Shown here: piece by piece, positions 1-6,158 of the stretch | Numbering within the stretch: the first letter of the stretch is position 1 | How the letters are laid out: each line of letters opens with the position of its first letter | NCBI GenBank assembly: GCA_024640925.1 | Contig: JAHEEB010000028.1 | Location: forward strand, 3,194-12,850 | Source: Bacteroidota bacterium | GTDB lineage: Bacteria > Bacteroidota > Bacteroidia > Bacteroidales > UBA10428 | Direction: 5' to 3' | Length of the DNA: 9,657 bases | The notes under the pieces: generated by a model | The model's input: only the letters and a program-made list of their open reading frames with translations | Database searches by the model: none | What the model was told of the DNA's origin: nothing | Translations under genes and position numbers: made by a program

Positions 1-2
1 GT

Positions 3-116
3 TCACAAACCCTTGCCAAATCAATTGAACTGGTTGAAAACTTCGGTAACGAAAAAGGAGTGGAGATTGATTTAGATGAAGAAATATCCACATCTATCTC
101 AATCAATAAGATTTAG
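3..116 (+). CDS. ileS: Isoleucyl-tRNA synthetase, C-terminal end (5' truncated by window)
   Basis: Reading from base 3 gives 37 codons and a TAG stop; the gene begins outside the window. The tail contains SQTLAKSIELVENF followed by an acidic stretch (EIDLDEEI) and ends SISINKI. This resembles the extreme C-terminus of Bacteroidota isoleucyl-tRNA synthetases, which charge tRNA-Ile in the cytoplasm. The catalytic, editing and most anticodon-binding regions lie upstream and cannot be checked. The call rests on this short tail plus gene order: in Bacteroidota ileS is commonly followed by a DksA/TraR-type gene and lspA, exactly as here. There is no terminator hairpin between this stop and the next gene 62 bases on, so the two may be co-transcribed. 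Confidence 0.72.
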   Translation, partial: SQTLAKSIELVENFGNEKGVEIDLDEEISTSISINKI

Positions 117-178
117 TGATTTTTTTACAATAGGAATAGATATTTTACTTATATTTAACTGTATATAATATTACAGCC

Positions 179-556
179 ATGGCAGAAAAGACAAGATATT
201 CAGACGAGGAACTGGAAGAATTTAGAGAAATAATTCTTGCAAAACTCGATAAAGCCAAGAGAGACTATGAGCTTTTAAAAAGTGCAATCACTCAAAGCGA
301 AAGTAACGACACTCAAGATACATCCCCTACTTTTAAAGTATTGGAAGAAGGTGCAGCAACTCTTTCAAAAGAAGAGTCAGGTAAATTAGCACAACGCCAG
401 TTAAAATTCATACAACATTTGCAGGCGGCTTTAATACGCATTGAAAATAAAACGTATGGAATCTGTCGTGAAACGGGGAAATTAATTTCGAAGGAAAGAT
501 TACGTGCTGTGCCTCATGCAACACTTTCTATCGATGCAAAACAAAAACAGAAATAA
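179..556 (+). CDS. DksA/TraR-family RNA polymerase regulator lacking the zinc finger
   Basis: A 125-residue protein. Residues about 8-40 and 62-92 are charged and helical, fitting the coiled-coil hairpin that DksA inserts into the RNA polymerase secondary channel; the tip region (about 43-58, NDTQDTSPTFKVLEEG) is acidic. The C-terminal globular part follows the DksA zinc-finger layout, with YGIC at 93-96 and ERLRAVPHATLS at 106-117. The four metal positions are C96, T99, S117 and A120 instead of four cysteines, so zinc binding is not expected. Zinc-less members are common in Bacteroidota and elsewhere. In the family these proteins tune transcription initiation, often with ppGpp; the target genes here are unknown. 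The start is the first ATG after the ileS stop. A strong intrinsic terminator follows 21 bases after the stop codon. Confidence 0.9.
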   Translation: MAEKTRYSDEELEEFREIILAKLDKAKRDYELLKSAITQSESNDTQDTSPTFKVLEEGAATLSKEESGKLAQRQLKFIQHLQAALIRIENKTYGICRETGKLISKERLRAVPHATLSIDAKQKQK

Positions 557-577
557 AATTATTTTCATAAGTATTTG

Positions 578-615
578 AATGATTGGAGAAATACTCCAAT
601 CATTTTTTTATTTTT
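578..615 (+). terminator. Intrinsic terminator after the DksA/TraR gene
   Basis: A perfect 11-bp stem (578-588 AATGATTGGAG with 594-604 CTCCAATCATT) closes an AAATA loop. It is followed by a T-rich tract interrupted by one A, reaching 615. This is a textbook Rho-independent terminator read rightward and ends the ileS/DksA transcript. Confidence 0.9.
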
Positions 616-616
616 G
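609..616 (+). promoter_or_regulatory. Bacteroidota-type -7 promoter box for lspA
   Basis: TATTTTTG matches the Bacteroidota -7 consensus TAnnTTTG exactly. It lies in the T-tract of the preceding terminator, 29 bases before the lspA ATG. No -33 TTTG stands at the ideal distance; the nearest TTG is 23 bases upstream at 583-585. The -7 box is seen directly; its use as a promoter is inference. Confidence 0.5.
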
Positions 617-645
617 CCCGTTATTTATTCAAATACCAAGTTAAT

Positions 646-1281
646 ATGTCTAAATCAAAAGTTGCCATCCTTGTAGTATTTCTCATACTTGCCATCGATC
701 AGGTAGTAAAAATACTCGTTAAAACCAACATGCATCTTGGCGAATTCAAATCCGTATTTGGTGGTTGGTTCATGATACATTACATCGAAAATCCCGGAAT
801 GGCTTTTGGTCTGGATATTCCTGGCAGGTTTGGGAAAATATCCTTAAGTCTTGTTCGAATCGTTGCTATAATTGCCATTATTATCTATTTACGGACTCTT
901 ATTCAAAAGAACGCCAAAACATCGCTTATCATTTGTATTTCAATGATACTTGCCGGTGCCATTGGAAACATTCTGGATTGTTCATTCTATGGTCTCCTGT
1001 TTGATAAGGGAACTGTTTATGATCCGCAAATCAAAGATTGGATAGGTTATCCAGGACTAGCCACCATGAATTTCAAAGGATATGCTCCTGCTTTTAAAGG
1101 GTGTGTTGTTGATATGTTATACTTTCCCCTTGTTGAAGGTACATACCCCAGTTGGGTTCCATTTAAGGGAGGAGAAAGTTTTATCTTCTTTCGTCCCATT
1201 TTTAATTTAGCCGATTCAGCTATTTCTGTGGGGGTAGTTATTATTTTGATCTTTCAGAAAAGACTTTTTAATAATATTTAG
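646..1281 (+). CDS. lspA: Lipoprotein signal peptidase (signal peptidase II)
   Basis: A 211-residue inner-membrane aspartic protease that removes the signal peptide from diacylglyceryl-modified prolipoproteins. Family motifs appear in order: IDQVVK near residue 17, NPGMAFG at 49-55, GNILD at 107-111, VVDM with catalytic D156, and FNLADSAI with catalytic D190. Hydrophobic segments lie near 5-25, 66-87, 93-112 and 190-205. About 40 residues between GNILD and VVDM form the extended periplasmic insert typical of Bacteroidota LspA, which is why the protein exceeds the roughly 165 residues of the E. coli enzyme. An in-frame TTG at 583 would lengthen the protein, but it lies inside the preceding terminator stem and upstream of the likely promoter, and the added residues do not fit an LspA N-terminus. 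The ATG at 646 is therefore chosen. Confidence 0.96.
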   Translation: MSKSKVAILVVFLILAIDQVVKILVKTNMHLGEFKSVFGGWFMIHYIENPGMAFGLDIPGRFGKISLSLVRIVAIIAIIIYLRTLIQKNAKTSLIICISMILAGAIGNILDCSFYGLLFDKGTVYDPQIKDWIGYPGLATMNFKGYAPAFKGCVVDMLYFPLVEGTYPSWVPFKGGESFIFFRPIFNLADSAISVGVVIILIFQKRLFNNI

Positions 1282-1349
1282 TTGTTATTTCGTAAAAATT
1301 TGCCAGAGCAAACGGGCAATGGGTTAATATACATAAAAAAAATTTTTAG

Positions 1350-2321
1350 ATGGTTGATGCAGTGTTAGGAATTGATATAGGAGGAACTTTCACAAAATTT
1401 GGAATAGTTGACAAGAATGGACAGTGTTTAAAAGACAACTTTATTAATACTGACAAATACACCGATTTTGATGAGTTTCTGGACCATCTTTATAAGGAAA
1501 TTAAAGATCTTATCATATCCTTTGGCCAGGAAACAAATATTATGGGAGTAGGCATTGGAGCCCCTAATGGTAATTATTACCAGGGAACTATAGAACATGC
1601 ACCAAATTTAAACTGGAAAGGGATTGTGCCTTTTGTCGAGAAATTTCAAAAATATTTTCCAAATATACCCGTTGTGCTGACAAACGATGCCAATGCAGCT
1701 GCCATAGGCGAAATGATATATGGTGGCGCAAAAAACATGAATAATTTTCTTGTCATCACTCTGGGTACAGGTTTAGGTAGCGGATTTGTTGTAGGTGGAA
1801 ATCTGGCATACGGCCACGATGGGTTTGCAGGAGAACTTGGCCATGTCAATTTTGAACAGGACGGCCGTATGTGTGGATGTGGTAAAAAGGGGTGTCTCGA
1901 AACTTATGTTTCTGCTACTGGCATTAAACGTACCCTTTTTAAATTGCTTGCCGAGAGAACAGAAAAAAGTGAATTACGCGATATTTGTTTCAACGAACTT
2001 ACTTCAAAAATGATTTCGGAGGCAGCGCTGAAAGGTGATTCCATTGCAAACGAAGCTTTTGATATTACCGGGAAAATTTTAGGGTTAAAACTAGCCGATG
2101 CTGTTGCCATAACCAGTCCTGAAGCAATATTTATTGTTGGAGGTTTGGCCAAAGCAGGAGAACTTATTTTTAAACCAACAAGGGAATCGATGGAAAATAA
2201 TCTCTTTCCTGTTTTCAGAGGAAAGGTAAAAATAATGCCATCGAAATTAATTGATACAAATGTTGCAGTGCTCGGAGCCAGCGCGCTTGCTTGGAAAGAA
2301 TTATCCAATCATAAAAAATAG
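1350..2321 (+). CDS. ROK-family sugar kinase (glucokinase-like)
   Basis: A 323-residue, full-length ROK protein (actin/hexokinase fold). The N-terminal phosphate loop is GIDIGGTFTKFGIV (residues 7-20). The catalytic aspartate is D113 in LTNDANAAAIGE, and a second phosphate loop is LGTGLGSG (138-145). The ROK signature GELGH (161-165) supplies a zinc-binding histidine, and CGCGKKGCLE (175-184) supplies the three cysteine ligands. In the family these enzymes phosphorylate glucose or related hexoses and amino sugars with ATP. The precise sugar cannot be read from sequence; glucokinase is the usual annotation for stand-alone members in this phylum. No helix-turn-helix precedes the kinase domain, so it is an enzyme rather than a ROK repressor. 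It follows lspA by 68 bases with no terminator in between. No sugar transporter or pathway gene is adjacent. Confidence 0.93.
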   Translation: MVDAVLGIDIGGTFTKFGIVDKNGQCLKDNFINTDKYTDFDEFLDHLYKEIKDLIISFGQETNIMGVGIGAPNGNYYQGTIEHAPNLNWKGIVPFVEKFQKYFPNIPVVLTNDANAAAIGEMIYGGAKNMNNFLVITLGTGLGSGFVVGGNLAYGHDGFAGELGHVNFEQDGRMCGCGKKGCLETYVSATGIKRTLFKLLAERTEKSELRDICFNELTSKMISEAALKGDSIANEAFDITGKILGLKLADAVAITSPEAIFIVGGLAKAGELIFKPTRESMENNLFPVFRGKVKIMPSKLIDTNVAVLGASALAWKELSNHKK

Positions 2322-2368
2322 TATTCCAAATTTCATAAACCATTTTTTGCCTTCTGCGTAAAAGCATC

Positions 2369-2376
2369 CAGGAGGT
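2369..2376 (+). promoter_or_regulatory. Unusually strong Shine-Dalgarno of the first response regulator
   Basis: CAGGAGGT contains AGGAGGT, a full complement of the 16S rRNA 3' end. It sits six bases before the ATG at 2382. Most other starts in the window have no such motif, in line with the weak use of Shine-Dalgarno pairing in Bacteroidota. It fixes the start of the following gene. Confidence 0.75.
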
Positions 2377-2381
2377 TTAAA

Positions 2382-2759
2382 ATGTCTGTCAATTTATTTG
2401 AAAAAACCATACTTGTAGTTGAGGATGATGAACGTTGCTGGTATCTTCTTCGCGATGTTATTGAATTTGCAAATGGGAGAACAATTTGGGCCGATTCGGG
2501 TTTGAAGGCTATTGAGATTCTAAAGTCAAACCAAGCTATAGCTTTGGTTTTAATGGATATGCAATTACCTTTCATGAATGGTATAAATACAACAAAAAAA
2601 ATTAAGGAAATCTATCCACGTTTACCAATTATTGCTCAAACAGCATTTTCTGATCCCGCTTTTTTACAAGATTGCATTTCGGCAGGATGCATAAACTATG
2701 TTCTTAAGCCAATTGACATCGGCGAATTGGAGAAAAAGATTGAGAAAATTTTGCATTAA
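2382..2759 (+). CDS. Receiver-only response regulator (CheY-like)
   Basis: A 125-residue single REC domain with no output domain. The acidic pocket is D15/D16 (in VVEDDE), the phosphoacceptor is D59 (LVLMDMQLPFMNG), the switch Thr is T87 (IIAQTA) and the conserved lysine is K109 in YVLKPI. All residues needed for phosphorylation by a histidine kinase are present. The protein probably acts through protein-protein contacts or a phosphorelay. Its LMDMQLPFMNG core is of the type often seen in receivers of hybrid kinases. No histidine kinase is encoded in the window, so the partner is unknown. It lies 60 bases after the ROK kinase and ends 5 bases from the convergent DUF2461 gene, with no visible terminator hairpin between. 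Confidence 0.93.
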   Translation: MSVNLFEKTILVVEDDERCWYLLRDVIEFANGRTIWADSGLKAIEILKSNQAIALVLMDMQLPFMNGINTTKKIKEIYPRLPIIAQTAFSDPAFLQDCISAGCINYVLKPIDIGELEKKIEKILH

Positions 2760-2764
2760 AAACA

Positions 2765-3427
2765 TTAAGCTTCTTTAATTGCCTGGTTAATAAATCTATT
2801 CAGTGGATAGAGTGCTTTAAAAACCTGGGAAATTTCCAATATAATATCCGGGTCGACCATTTCCTTTTCTTTTTTCTCCTTTATTACTGTAAAATGCTTT
2901 AATTTTAAGTATTCAAGACCTTCGAAATCATTGGGAAACCCTACAGGCCTGGTTTTTAACTTCTCTCCCCAGAACTCCCCAAAATGTTTTTTGAACTCCT
3001 TATTATGAATGATTTCAAGAAATTCATCGTAGTTTTCAAATATCTCCTTGCGTATAGCCTTTAAGTTCTGTGAAGAGGGCATATATATACCGCCAGACAG
3101 AAAGCATCCTTTTGGTTCAATATGGACATAATAACCAGCCAATCCGGAATTTTTTCCTCCAGGAGTAATAAATGTTCCCATATTTGTTTTATAGGGCGAT
3201 TTGTCGTTGGAAAACCTTATATCACGGTTAATCCGATAGATACAATTTTTCGGTTCAAGTCCAATAACCGATTTATCAAATTCGGAAATTGCATGAATAA
3301 CCAGTTCAGCAAAATGGACAAAACCCTGACGGTACTTATCATATTCTCCCTTATGGGCCTGAAACCATTCACGATTATTGTTTTGTTGTAACTGATTAAA
3401 AAAATCAAAAACTTCATATTGAATCAT
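2765..3427 (-). CDS. DUF2461 (TIGR02453-type) conserved protein of unknown function
   Basis: A 220-residue cytoplasmic protein matching the DUF2461 family. It has the N-terminal block FFNQLQQNNNREWF (residues 9-22), the family core RINRDIRFSNDKSPYK (65-80) with following TPGGK, then AGYYVHIEPKG (97-107) and a GGIYMP block (112-117). The function of the family is not established; no catalytic mechanism can be inferred. The start at 3427 lies 7 bases after the ispG stop codon and gives an N-terminus typical of the family. An ATG at 3454 would add nine residues and overlap ispG, so it is less likely. The tight spacing suggests co-transcription with ispG. The 3' end faces the response regulator at 2382-2759 across 5 bases. 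Confidence 0.9.
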   Translation of the reverse strand: MIQYEVFDFFNQLQQNNNREWFQAHKGEYDKYRQGFVHFAELVIHAISEFDKSVIGLEPKNCIYRINRDIRFSNDKSPYKTNMGTFITPGGKNSGLAGYYVHIEPKGCFLSGGIYMPSSQNLKAIRKEIFENYDEFLEIIHNKEFKKHFGEFWGEKLKTRPVGFPNDFEGLEYLKLKHFTVIKEKKEKEMVDPDIILEISQVFKALYPLNRFINQAIKEA

Positions 3428-3434
3428 AATAGTA

Positions 3435-5246
3435 TTATTTAGTGAACGAATCAATCCAATCGCCTTTTTCCTTTATAAGATTTATAAGTTCTTCAACCGC
3501 ATTTTCCTCCGAAATGCCTTTTTTAATCAACTCTTTATTGTAATATAAATTAATTTTACCTTTCCCCGAACCAATATAGCCATAGTCAGCATCAGCCATT
3601 TCACCAGGTCCATTCACAATACACCCCATTATACCAATTTTAAGCTTTTTTAAATGCGATGTCTTTTCACGAATTAAGCGGGTTGTCTCCTGGAGATTAA
3701 ACATGGTTCTTCCGCAAGAAGGACAAGAAATGTATTCTGTTTTGGTCATTCTCATACGACTGGCTTGCAGAATACTAAACGAAGCAGAAATAATATCAGC
3801 CTGACTGACAGGCCCTTTATTTTCAAGCCAGATGCCATCTGCTAAGCCGTCAAGTAGCAATCCTCCGATGTCAGCTGCAGACTTAATCTGAAAACTTCCA
3901 AGTTCTTGTTCCTTATAGTCTCGTTTGAGAATTACCGGGAAATCAATACCCCCATTCATCAAACGAAAAATTGCAGCTCTTTGATCAGCAAAACCATTTT
4001 TATTTCGGGTTTCCAAACCAATTATTTTATTTTTTAGTTGGCTCATCTTTTCAATAGTAACAGCATTCACTTCATCGGCAAACAGTACGATTAAAGCTGG
4101 CTCTTCCCGATCAAAGCTTAGGTTTTTATCCCATTTATATAAAGGTAAAAAATTTGACTTATCTTGTTTTAACACTTTTTGTTCTCCCTCAATCATTGTC
4201 CAGTCAGGAGCCTGATCTTCAGTCAGCTTTATGTCAGAACCCGATATTACCACCAGTTGACTATTACCTCCTATATTGAAAACAGGAACAGACTTTCTTC
4301 GGCTAAACCGGAATGGATTTATAGGTAAACTTCCAAACTCTTCAATTTTTGGATGATTTGTTCTTTCGGAAAAATAACCAGTCAACATTTTTGCTACGGG
4401 AATCTCGCATTCTGGTGGTTCAGTAAGAGATACTCTAATAGTATCACCAATACCATCAGCAAGTAAAGTCCCAATGCCAACAGCAGATTTAATTCGTCCA
4501 TCTTCACCTTCACCTGCTTCAGTAACACCCAAGTGCAAGGGATAATTCATTCCCTCGTCGGTCATCTTTGCAACCAAAAGCCGGGTAGCTTGTACCATTA
4601 CCATGGTATTACTGGCCTTCATGGAGATCAGAACATTTTCAAATTTTTCCGATTTGCAAATCCGAAGAAATTCCATAGCCGATTCAGCCATCCCTTCGGG
4701 GGTATCGCCAAAACGGCTCATTATACGATCGGACAAAGAGCCATGGTTAGTTCCAATTCTCAGGGCTGTATTGTGTTTTTTGCATATTTCAAGTAAAGGC
4801 AGAAAATCCTTTTTGACTCGTATTAATTCGGCTTCATATTCTGCGGGATTGTACTCATGAATTTCCGACTTTTTCGAATCAGAAAAGTTTCCGGGGTTAA
4901 TTCTTACCTTATCTACAATTTTTGCTGCTTCGAAGGCAATTTTCTGGTTAAAATGTACATCTGCAACAATGGGTACAGATATTCCCTTCTCTCTGACTGA
5001 ATCTTTGATTTTCGAAAGATTTTCCACATCACGAATGGATGGAACTGTAACACGAACAAGCTCAGCCCCTGTGCTGGCAGCTAAAAGTATTTGTTGTGTT
5101 GTGGCATCAATATCTGCAGTATTTGTATTAGTCATGGTCTGAACACTAACTGGAAATTCGCTTCCAATAAAAAGGTTGCCAACCTTAACCCGACTAGTTG
5201 TTCTGCGGTTGTATCCGGTATAATTTTTACAGTATTGTGTTCCCAT
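3435..5246 (-). CDS. ispG: 4-hydroxy-3-methylbut-2-enyl diphosphate synthase (long form)
   Basis: IspG (GcpE) is the penultimate enzyme of the MEP isoprenoid pathway. It reductively opens MEcPP to HMBPP with a [4Fe-4S] cluster. The 603-residue protein is the long three-domain form found in Bacteroidota, Chlamydiae and plants: an N-terminal TIM barrel (about 15-300, with SVQTMTNT, VADVHFN and VRINPGNF), a middle insert of unclear role (about 330-490), and a C-terminal iron-sulfur domain. The cluster ligands are visible as CPSC (C508, C511), MGC (C542) and the glutamate of NGPGE (E549). M1 is chosen because the barrel begins shortly after and the next methionine is past its first strand. Its start codon is only two bases downstream of a terminator-like hairpin and T-tract, an unusual leader. 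DUF2461 follows by 7 bases. Confidence 0.97.
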   Translation of the reverse strand: MGTQYCKNYTGYNRRTTSRVKVGNLFIGSEFPVSVQTMTNTNTADIDATTQQILLAASTGAELVRVTVPSIRDVENLSKIKDSVREKGISVPIVADVHFNQKIAFEAAKIVDKVRINPGNFSDSKKSEIHEYNPAEYEAELIRVKKDFLPLLEICKKHNTALRIGTNHGSLSDRIMSRFGDTPEGMAESAMEFLRICKSEKFENVLISMKASNTMVMVQATRLLVAKMTDEGMNYPLHLGVTEAGEGEDGRIKSAVGIGTLLADGIGDTIRVSLTEPPECEIPVAKMLTGYFSERTNHPKIEEFGSLPINPFRFSRRKSVPVFNIGGNSQLVVISGSDIKLTEDQAPDWTMIEGEQKVLKQDKSNFLPLYKWDKNLSFDREEPALIVLFADEVNAVTIEKMSQLKNKIIGLETRNKNGFADQRAAIFRLMNGGIDFPVILKRDYKEQELGSFQIKSAADIGGLLLDGLADGIWLENKGPVSQADIISASFSILQASRMRMTKTEYISCPSCGRTMFNLQETTRLIREKTSHLKKLKIGIMGCIVNGPGEMADADYGYIGSGKGKINLYYNKELIKKGISEENAVEELINLIKEKGDWIDSFTK

Positions 5247-5248
5247 AT

Positions 5249-5284
5249 AAAAAAAGTTAGTCCTGTCAGGGTGACAGGACTAAC
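5249..5284 (-). terminator. Perfect hairpin with T-tract abutting the ispG start (terminator or attenuator)
   Basis: Read on the minus strand, GTTAGTCCTGTCA (5284-5272) pairs perfectly over 13 bp with TGACAGGACTAAC (5268-5256) around a three-base loop. Seven T residues follow (5255-5249). The ispG ATG begins at 5246, so only two bases separate the T-tract from the start codon. Plus-strand reading has no T-tract, so the element is directional toward ispG. It could end the transcript of the upstream response regulator (stop at 5464), or attenuate ispG. Confidence 0.85.
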
Positions 5285-5369
5285 AAAATTACAAACAATC
5301 AGCAATTTCTCTTACATCACAAATCCATCTCTTTATGAGATTTCAATAACCAAACCCAAATTCCTTATA

Positions 5370-5399
5370 CAAATATATGCAACAAAAATATTCAATCAA
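5370..5399 (-). promoter_or_regulatory. Candidate ispG promoter upstream of the hairpin
   Basis: On the minus strand, TTG (5399-5397), 19 bases, then TATATTTG (5377-5370) matches the Bacteroidota pattern with an exact TAnnTTTG -7 box. Initiation a few bases downstream would give an ispG leader of about 120 bases that includes the terminator-like hairpin. A second exact box, TAATTTTG at 5291-5284, touches the hairpin itself and lacks a well-placed -33 element. Which one is used cannot be decided from sequence. Confidence 0.4.
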
Positions 5400-5463
5400 T
5401 TATATTTCAAATGTTTAAGCTCACTTATAATTAGTGATTTTGCTCACCAAAAAAAATTACTTT

Positions 5464-5844
5464 TTAATAAGTATATTCTATTGCAAGAGCTTTTTCGAGT
5501 GTTTCCTTACTGATTTCGTCTTTAATTATATAGCTGCGGGCACCTGCTTCAATCATTTGAACTATGTATTTCATTTCTGAATGAAAAGAAACAGCTATAA
5601 TAACAAGATTTCGAAACTGCTGGGTAGCTTCGCGAGTAGTTTCTATGCCATTCATTTTTGGCATATTTATGTCCATAAAAACGGTATCGTAAAGTTTATT
5701 ATTAAGTTCCAGAAGACATTCGTCGCCGTCTTTCACTATACTGATTTCATCAACTTGTTCCTGAAAAGAATCAAGCAGCATAAACTTGAGAGCTTTTGCA
5801 AAGTGTGGATTATCATCGGCTATTAAAATTTTTTGCTTCTTCAT
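5464..5844 (-). CDS. Receiver-only response regulator (NarL-type receiver, no DNA-binding domain)
   Basis: A 126-residue single REC domain. D10/D11 (LIADDN) form the acidic pocket, D58 in VFMDINMPKMNG is the phosphoacceptor, S86 is the switch hydroxyl and K108 in YIIKDE is the conserved lysine. The IEAGARSYIIKDEIS block resembles receivers of NarL/FixJ-type regulators. However, the protein stops at residue 126 with no LuxR helix-turn-helix, and no continuation is visible downstream in another frame. It is thus a stand-alone receiver, likely working through protein contacts. It is divergent in sequence from the other receiver in this window. It has its own well-formed promoter 20 bases upstream. 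The start ATG at 5844 is supported by that promoter and by MKKQKILIADD, a normal receiver N-terminus. No cognate kinase is present. Confidence 0.92.
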   Translation of the reverse strand: MKKQKILIADDNPHFAKALKFMLLDSFQEQVDEISIVKDGDECLLELNNKLYDTVFMDINMPKMNGIETTREATQQFRNLVIIAVSFHSEMKYIVQMIEAGARSYIIKDEISKETLEKALAIEYTY

Positions 5845-5863
5845 ACATCACTACCTTATAAAG

Positions 5864-5894
5864 CAAAAGTAAAATTCAGGACATTTTATTCAAA
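5864..5894 (-). promoter_or_regulatory. Bacteroidota-type promoter of the second response regulator
   Basis: On the minus strand TTTG (5894-5891), a 19-base spacer and TACTTTTG (5871-5864) match both the -33 TTTG and the -7 TAnnTTTG consensus at normal spacing. Initiation is expected near 5858, giving a leader of about 15 bases before the ATG at 5844. This is the best promoter in the window. Confidence 0.7.
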
Positions 5895-5953
5895 TAGCAT
5901 TACTACCCATTCCGGTTCAGGTTTTACTTAAATTTGAATTAGTATTTACCGAC

Positions 5954-5992
5954 AAAAAAAACAGGGCGACAAAAACGAATCTGCCACCCTGT
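5954..5992 (-). terminator. Intrinsic terminator downstream of the STAS-like gene
   Basis: Minus-strand reading gives ACAGGG (5992-5987) pairing with CCCTGT (5966-5961). The stem extends further inward with two mismatches, and a run of T residues follows to 5954. It lies about 165 bases after the stop of the gene at 6159-6494 and upstream of the response-regulator promoter, so it separates the two transcripts. Confidence 0.72.
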
Positions 5993-6078
5993 CGTCTACC
6001 TAAATCCAACCAAACCCTACATCAAAATTATTAACCATAAAACAATCTATAATATATAAATTGTTAACCGGATTCGTA

Positions 6079-6094
6079 TTTTGTAGCTACAAAA
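6079..6094. repeat. Perfect 16-bp palindrome
   Basis: TTTTGTAGCTACAAAA is a perfect inverted repeat with no spacer. It lies in AT-rich non-coding DNA between the STAS-like gene and its terminator. It could be an operator for a dimeric regulator. On the minus strand it overlaps a TAnnTTTG match (6097-6090), but no -33 element accompanies it. Chance occurrence in AT-rich DNA is possible. Confidence 0.45.
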
Positions 6095-6158
6095 ATAAAT
6101 TAAGTATTGATATTATGTCGTGGTGTTTATACTTATTTTATACATATTAATACCCAAT

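Larger units (their letters stand above)
5845..6158. other. 314-bp intergenic region with promoter, terminator and palindrome
   Basis: No credible gene lies here. Going left to right it holds the promoter of the leftward response regulator (5864-5894), an intrinsic terminator read leftward (5954-5992), an AT-rich stretch, a perfect 16-bp palindrome (6079-6094), and part of a small inverted repeat overlapping the end of the STAS-like gene (6151-6170, TACCCAA/TTGGGTA). No RNA gene was recognised. Confidence 0.6.

Noticed and set aside
583..645. N-terminal extension of LspA from TTG at 583
   Set aside because: It begins inside the terminator stem and precedes the likely promoter; the ATG at 646 gives a normal LspA N-terminus.
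1904..2308. 134-codon minus-strand frame opposite the ROK kinase
   Set aside because: It is a shadow of a well-supported ROK gene and has no recognisable domain.
5091..5513. 140-codon plus-strand frame across the ispG 5' end and leader
   Set aside because: It is antisense to ispG and the receiver gene, has no family features and no promoter or ribosome-binding site.
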